A DNA stretch of 64,000 nucleotides, from contig CAVMBN010000233.1 of the NCBI GenBank assembly GCA_963678705.1, forward strand, positions 710,001 to 774,000. Reading direction: 5' to 3'. The DNA is from Panorpa germanica. Its lineage: Eukaryota > Arthropoda > Insecta > Mecoptera > Panorpidae. Both the position numbers and the translations under genes were made by a program. Positions within the stretch are counted from its first letter, which is position 1. Each line of letters opens with the position of its first letter. The notes under the pieces are model-generated. The model did no database searches. It was not told the DNA's origin and worked only from the letters and a program-made list of their open reading frames with translations. Of this stretch, positions 61,134 through 64,000 are shown piece by piece.

Positions 61134-64000
61134 ATGATAAAATAAAAACAAAATTTTATAACTTTTAACCATATATTTGTATGTAAAAATTTATTTTTTT
61201 GTATATAATTTCACTTTATCACCCAATCCTAATGTATTTTAAAGTAACAGAAATGTATTATTTATTAATTTTTAATTCTTTAGTCCCTTAACTACTATTT
61301 TTGAGTAAAAAAGACACAGTTGGTATAACTGCAAGTATAAAAAATATAAAAGTTAATAATTTCAATTTCATATTAAATATAGCAGCACTTGTGTAAACAA
61401 ATGTACATGTTAAAATAAAAAAAAAATTAAATAACTTTTAACCATATAATTGTATGTAAAAATGTATTTTTTTTGTATAGAATGCCACGTTATCACTTAC
61501 TCTTAAGCTATTTTAAAGTAACAGAAAAGTGTTATTATTTTAAAAATTTTATTTTTTTAGTTCCATCAACACAATTTTTGTGTAAAGGAGACACAGTTAG
61601 TACAACTGCAAGTTTAAAAAATATAAAAGTTATTATTAATTTTAATTTTATATTATATATAGCAGCACTTGTGTAAACAAATGTGCATGTTATAATAAAA
61701 AAAAAAACTATTTAATAACTTTTAACCATATAATTGTATGTAAAAATGTATTTTTTTGTATAGAATGTCACGTTATCACCAACTCTTAAGCTATTTTAAA
61801 GTAACAGAAATGTGCTATTATTTTAAAAAATTTATTTTTTTAGTTCCATCTTAACTATTTTTGAGTAAAAAAGACACAGTTGGTACAACTGCAAGTACAA
61901 AAAATATAAAAGTTAATAATAATTTTAATTTCATATTATATATAGCAGCACTTGTGTGAACAAATGTGCATGATATAATAATTAAAAAGAACTATTTAAT
62001 AACTTTTAACCATATAATTGTATGTAAAAATGTATTTTTTTGTATAGATTGTCACGTTATCACCCACTCTTAAGCTATTTTAAAGTAACAGAAATGTAAT
62101 AATATTTTAAAATTTTTATTTTTTTAGTTCCATCATTACTATTTTTAAGTAAAAAAGACACAATTTGTACAACTGCTAGTTTAAAAAATATAAAAGTTAA
62201 TAATAATTTTAATTTCATATTATATATAGCAGCACTTGTGTGAACAAATGTGCATGTTATAATAAAAAAAAAAACTATTTAATAACTTTTACCCATATAA
62301 TTGTATGTAAAAATGTATTTTTTTGTATAGAATGTCACGTTATCACCCACTCTTAAGCTATTCTAAAGTAACAGAAATGTGTTATTATTTTATAAATTTT
62401 ATTTTTTTTGTTCCATCATTACTATTTTTGAGTAAAAAAGACACAGTTGGTACAACTGCAAGTACAAAAAATTAAAAGTTAATAATAATTTTAATTTCAT
62501 ATTATATATAGCAGCACTTGTGTATACAAATGAGCATGATAAAATAAAACAAAATTTTATAACTTTTAACCATATATTTGTATGTAAAAATTTATTTTTT
62601 TGTATAGAATTTCACTTTACCACACAATCTAAATGTATTTTAAAGTAACAGAAATGTATTATTATTTTAAAAATTTTATTTTTTTAGTTCCATCACTACA
62701 ATTTTTGTGTAAAAAAGACACAGTTAGTACAACTGCAAGTTCAAAAAATATAAAAGTTATTATTAATTTTAATTTCATATTATATATAGCAGCACTTGTG
62801 TGAACTAATGTGCATGCTATAATAAAAAAAAAACTATTTAATAACTTTTAACCATATAATTGTATATAAAAATGTATTTTTTTGTATAGAATGTCACGTT
62901 ATCACCCACTCTTAAGCTATTCTAAAGTAACAGAAATGTGTTATTATTTTAAAAATTTTATTTTTTTAGTTCCATCATTACTATTTTTGAGTAAAAAAGA
63001 CACAGTTGGTACAACTGCAAGTACAAAAAATATAAAAGTTAATAATAATTTTAATTTCATATTATATATAGCAGCACTTGTGTGAACAAATGTGCATGTT
63101 ATAATAAAAAAAAAACTATTTATTAACTTTTAACCATATAATTGTATGTAAAAATGTATTTTTTTGTATAGAATGTCACGTTATCACCCACTCTTAAGCT
63201 ATTTTAAAGTAACAGAAATGTGTTATTATTTTAAAAAATTTATTTTTTTAATTTCCATCATTACTATTTTTGAGTAAAAAAGACACAGTTGGTACAACTG
63301 CAAGTACAAAAAATATAAAAGTTAATAATAATTTGAATTTCATATTATATATAGCAGCACTTGTGTGAACAAATGTGCATGTTATAATAAAAAAAAAACT
63401 ATTTAATAACTTTTAACCATATAATTGTATGTAAAAAACTATTTTTTTGTATAGAATGTCACGTTATCACCCACTCTTAAGCTATTTTAAAGTAACAGAA
63501 ATGTGTTATTATTTTAAAAATTTAATTTTTTTAATTCCATCATTACTATTTTTGAGTAAAAAAGACACAGTTGGTACAACTGCAAGTACAAAAAATATAA
63601 AAGTTAATAATAATTTTAATTTCATATTATATATAGCAGCACTTGTGTATACAAATGTGCATGATAAAAAAAAACAAAATTTTATAACTTTTAACCATAT
63701 ATTTGTATGTAAAAATTTATTTTTTTGTAAAGAATTTCACTTTACCACACAATCTAAATGTATTTTAAAGTAACAGAAATGTATTATTATTTTTAAATTT
63801 TTATTTTTTTAGTTCCATCACTACAGTTTTTGTGTAAAAAAGACACAGTTAGTACAACTGCAAGTTCAAAAAATATAAAAGTTATTATTAATTTTAATTT
63901 CATATTATATATAGCAGTACTTGTGTGAACAAATGTGCATGTTATAATAAAAAAAAAACTATTTAATAACTTTTAATTATATAATTAAATGTAAAAATGT
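61134..64000 (+). repeat. Satellite array block 5 (continues beyond window)
   Basis: About ten monomers of the same satellite, + orientation, starting at exactly the phase where the LINE interrupted block 4 (ATGATAAAATAAAA). Types A and B are both present, including one GAATGCCACGTTATCACTTA monomer at 61480. No gene was seen. Confidence 0.95.

Noticed and set aside
7679-63773. Dozens of similar 60-108 codon ORFs starting MSRYHPLLSYFK
   Set aside because: They are the same frame of the tandem monomer. Between type A and type B monomers I count one synonymous change against at least seven amino-acid changes in the central part (for example L to Q, S to C, K to R, G to S, T to L, N to I twice). 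The alternating GAATTTCACTT monomers lack the ATG. This does not look like coding constraint.

Overview
The window is eukaryotic, almost certainly from an insect. It is a very AT-rich satellite-DNA locus in which five retrotransposons are embedded. The evidence for an insect is a Copia family primed by an internal half of initiator tRNA-Met, a BEL/Pao element and a Jockey-clade LINE. The species cannot be told from the sequence. I found no host single-copy gene, tRNA gene, rRNA gene or CRISPR array.

The backbone is one tandem satellite with a monomer of about 282 bp, all head to tail on the + strand. It occupies 807-896, 6335-12681, 16349-33965, 38266-51327, 55119-56241 and 61134-64000, about 41 kb (roughly 145 monomers by length). 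Several monomer subfamilies are present. Nested higher-order duplications are visible: a 1,108-bp tandem pair near 9.35-11.57 kb, a 4.7-kb block repeated at 27.5 and 38.8 kb, and others. The many 60-110 codon ORFs on the + strand are products of the satellite monomer and are not treated as genes.

Inserted elements, left to right: (1) the 5' end of a minus-strand Copia (1-806); (2) a BEL/Pao element (897-6334) with 337-bp LTRs, a tRNA-Tyr-type primer site amplified into an eight-unit 36-bp minisatellite, a second array of about 13 fifty-bp dyad units, and a badly broken gag-pol; (3) Copia A (12682-16348, +); (4) Copia B (33966-38265, +); (5) Copia C (51328-55118, -); (6) a Jockey-like LINE (56242-61133, -) with a poly(A) tail, a 7-bp target duplication and ORF1/ORF2 joined by a TAATG stop-start overlap.

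The most interesting points are these. All three complete-ended Copia copies have lost the reverse-transcriptase catalytic core through different deletions, yet have 0-1.6% LTR divergence, so they were probably moved in trans. The BEL element carries two different tandem arrays in its leader. The six insertions fall in three narrow windows of the satellite monomer. The commonest satellite monomer carries a conserved 15-bp dyad in otherwise AT-rich sequence.
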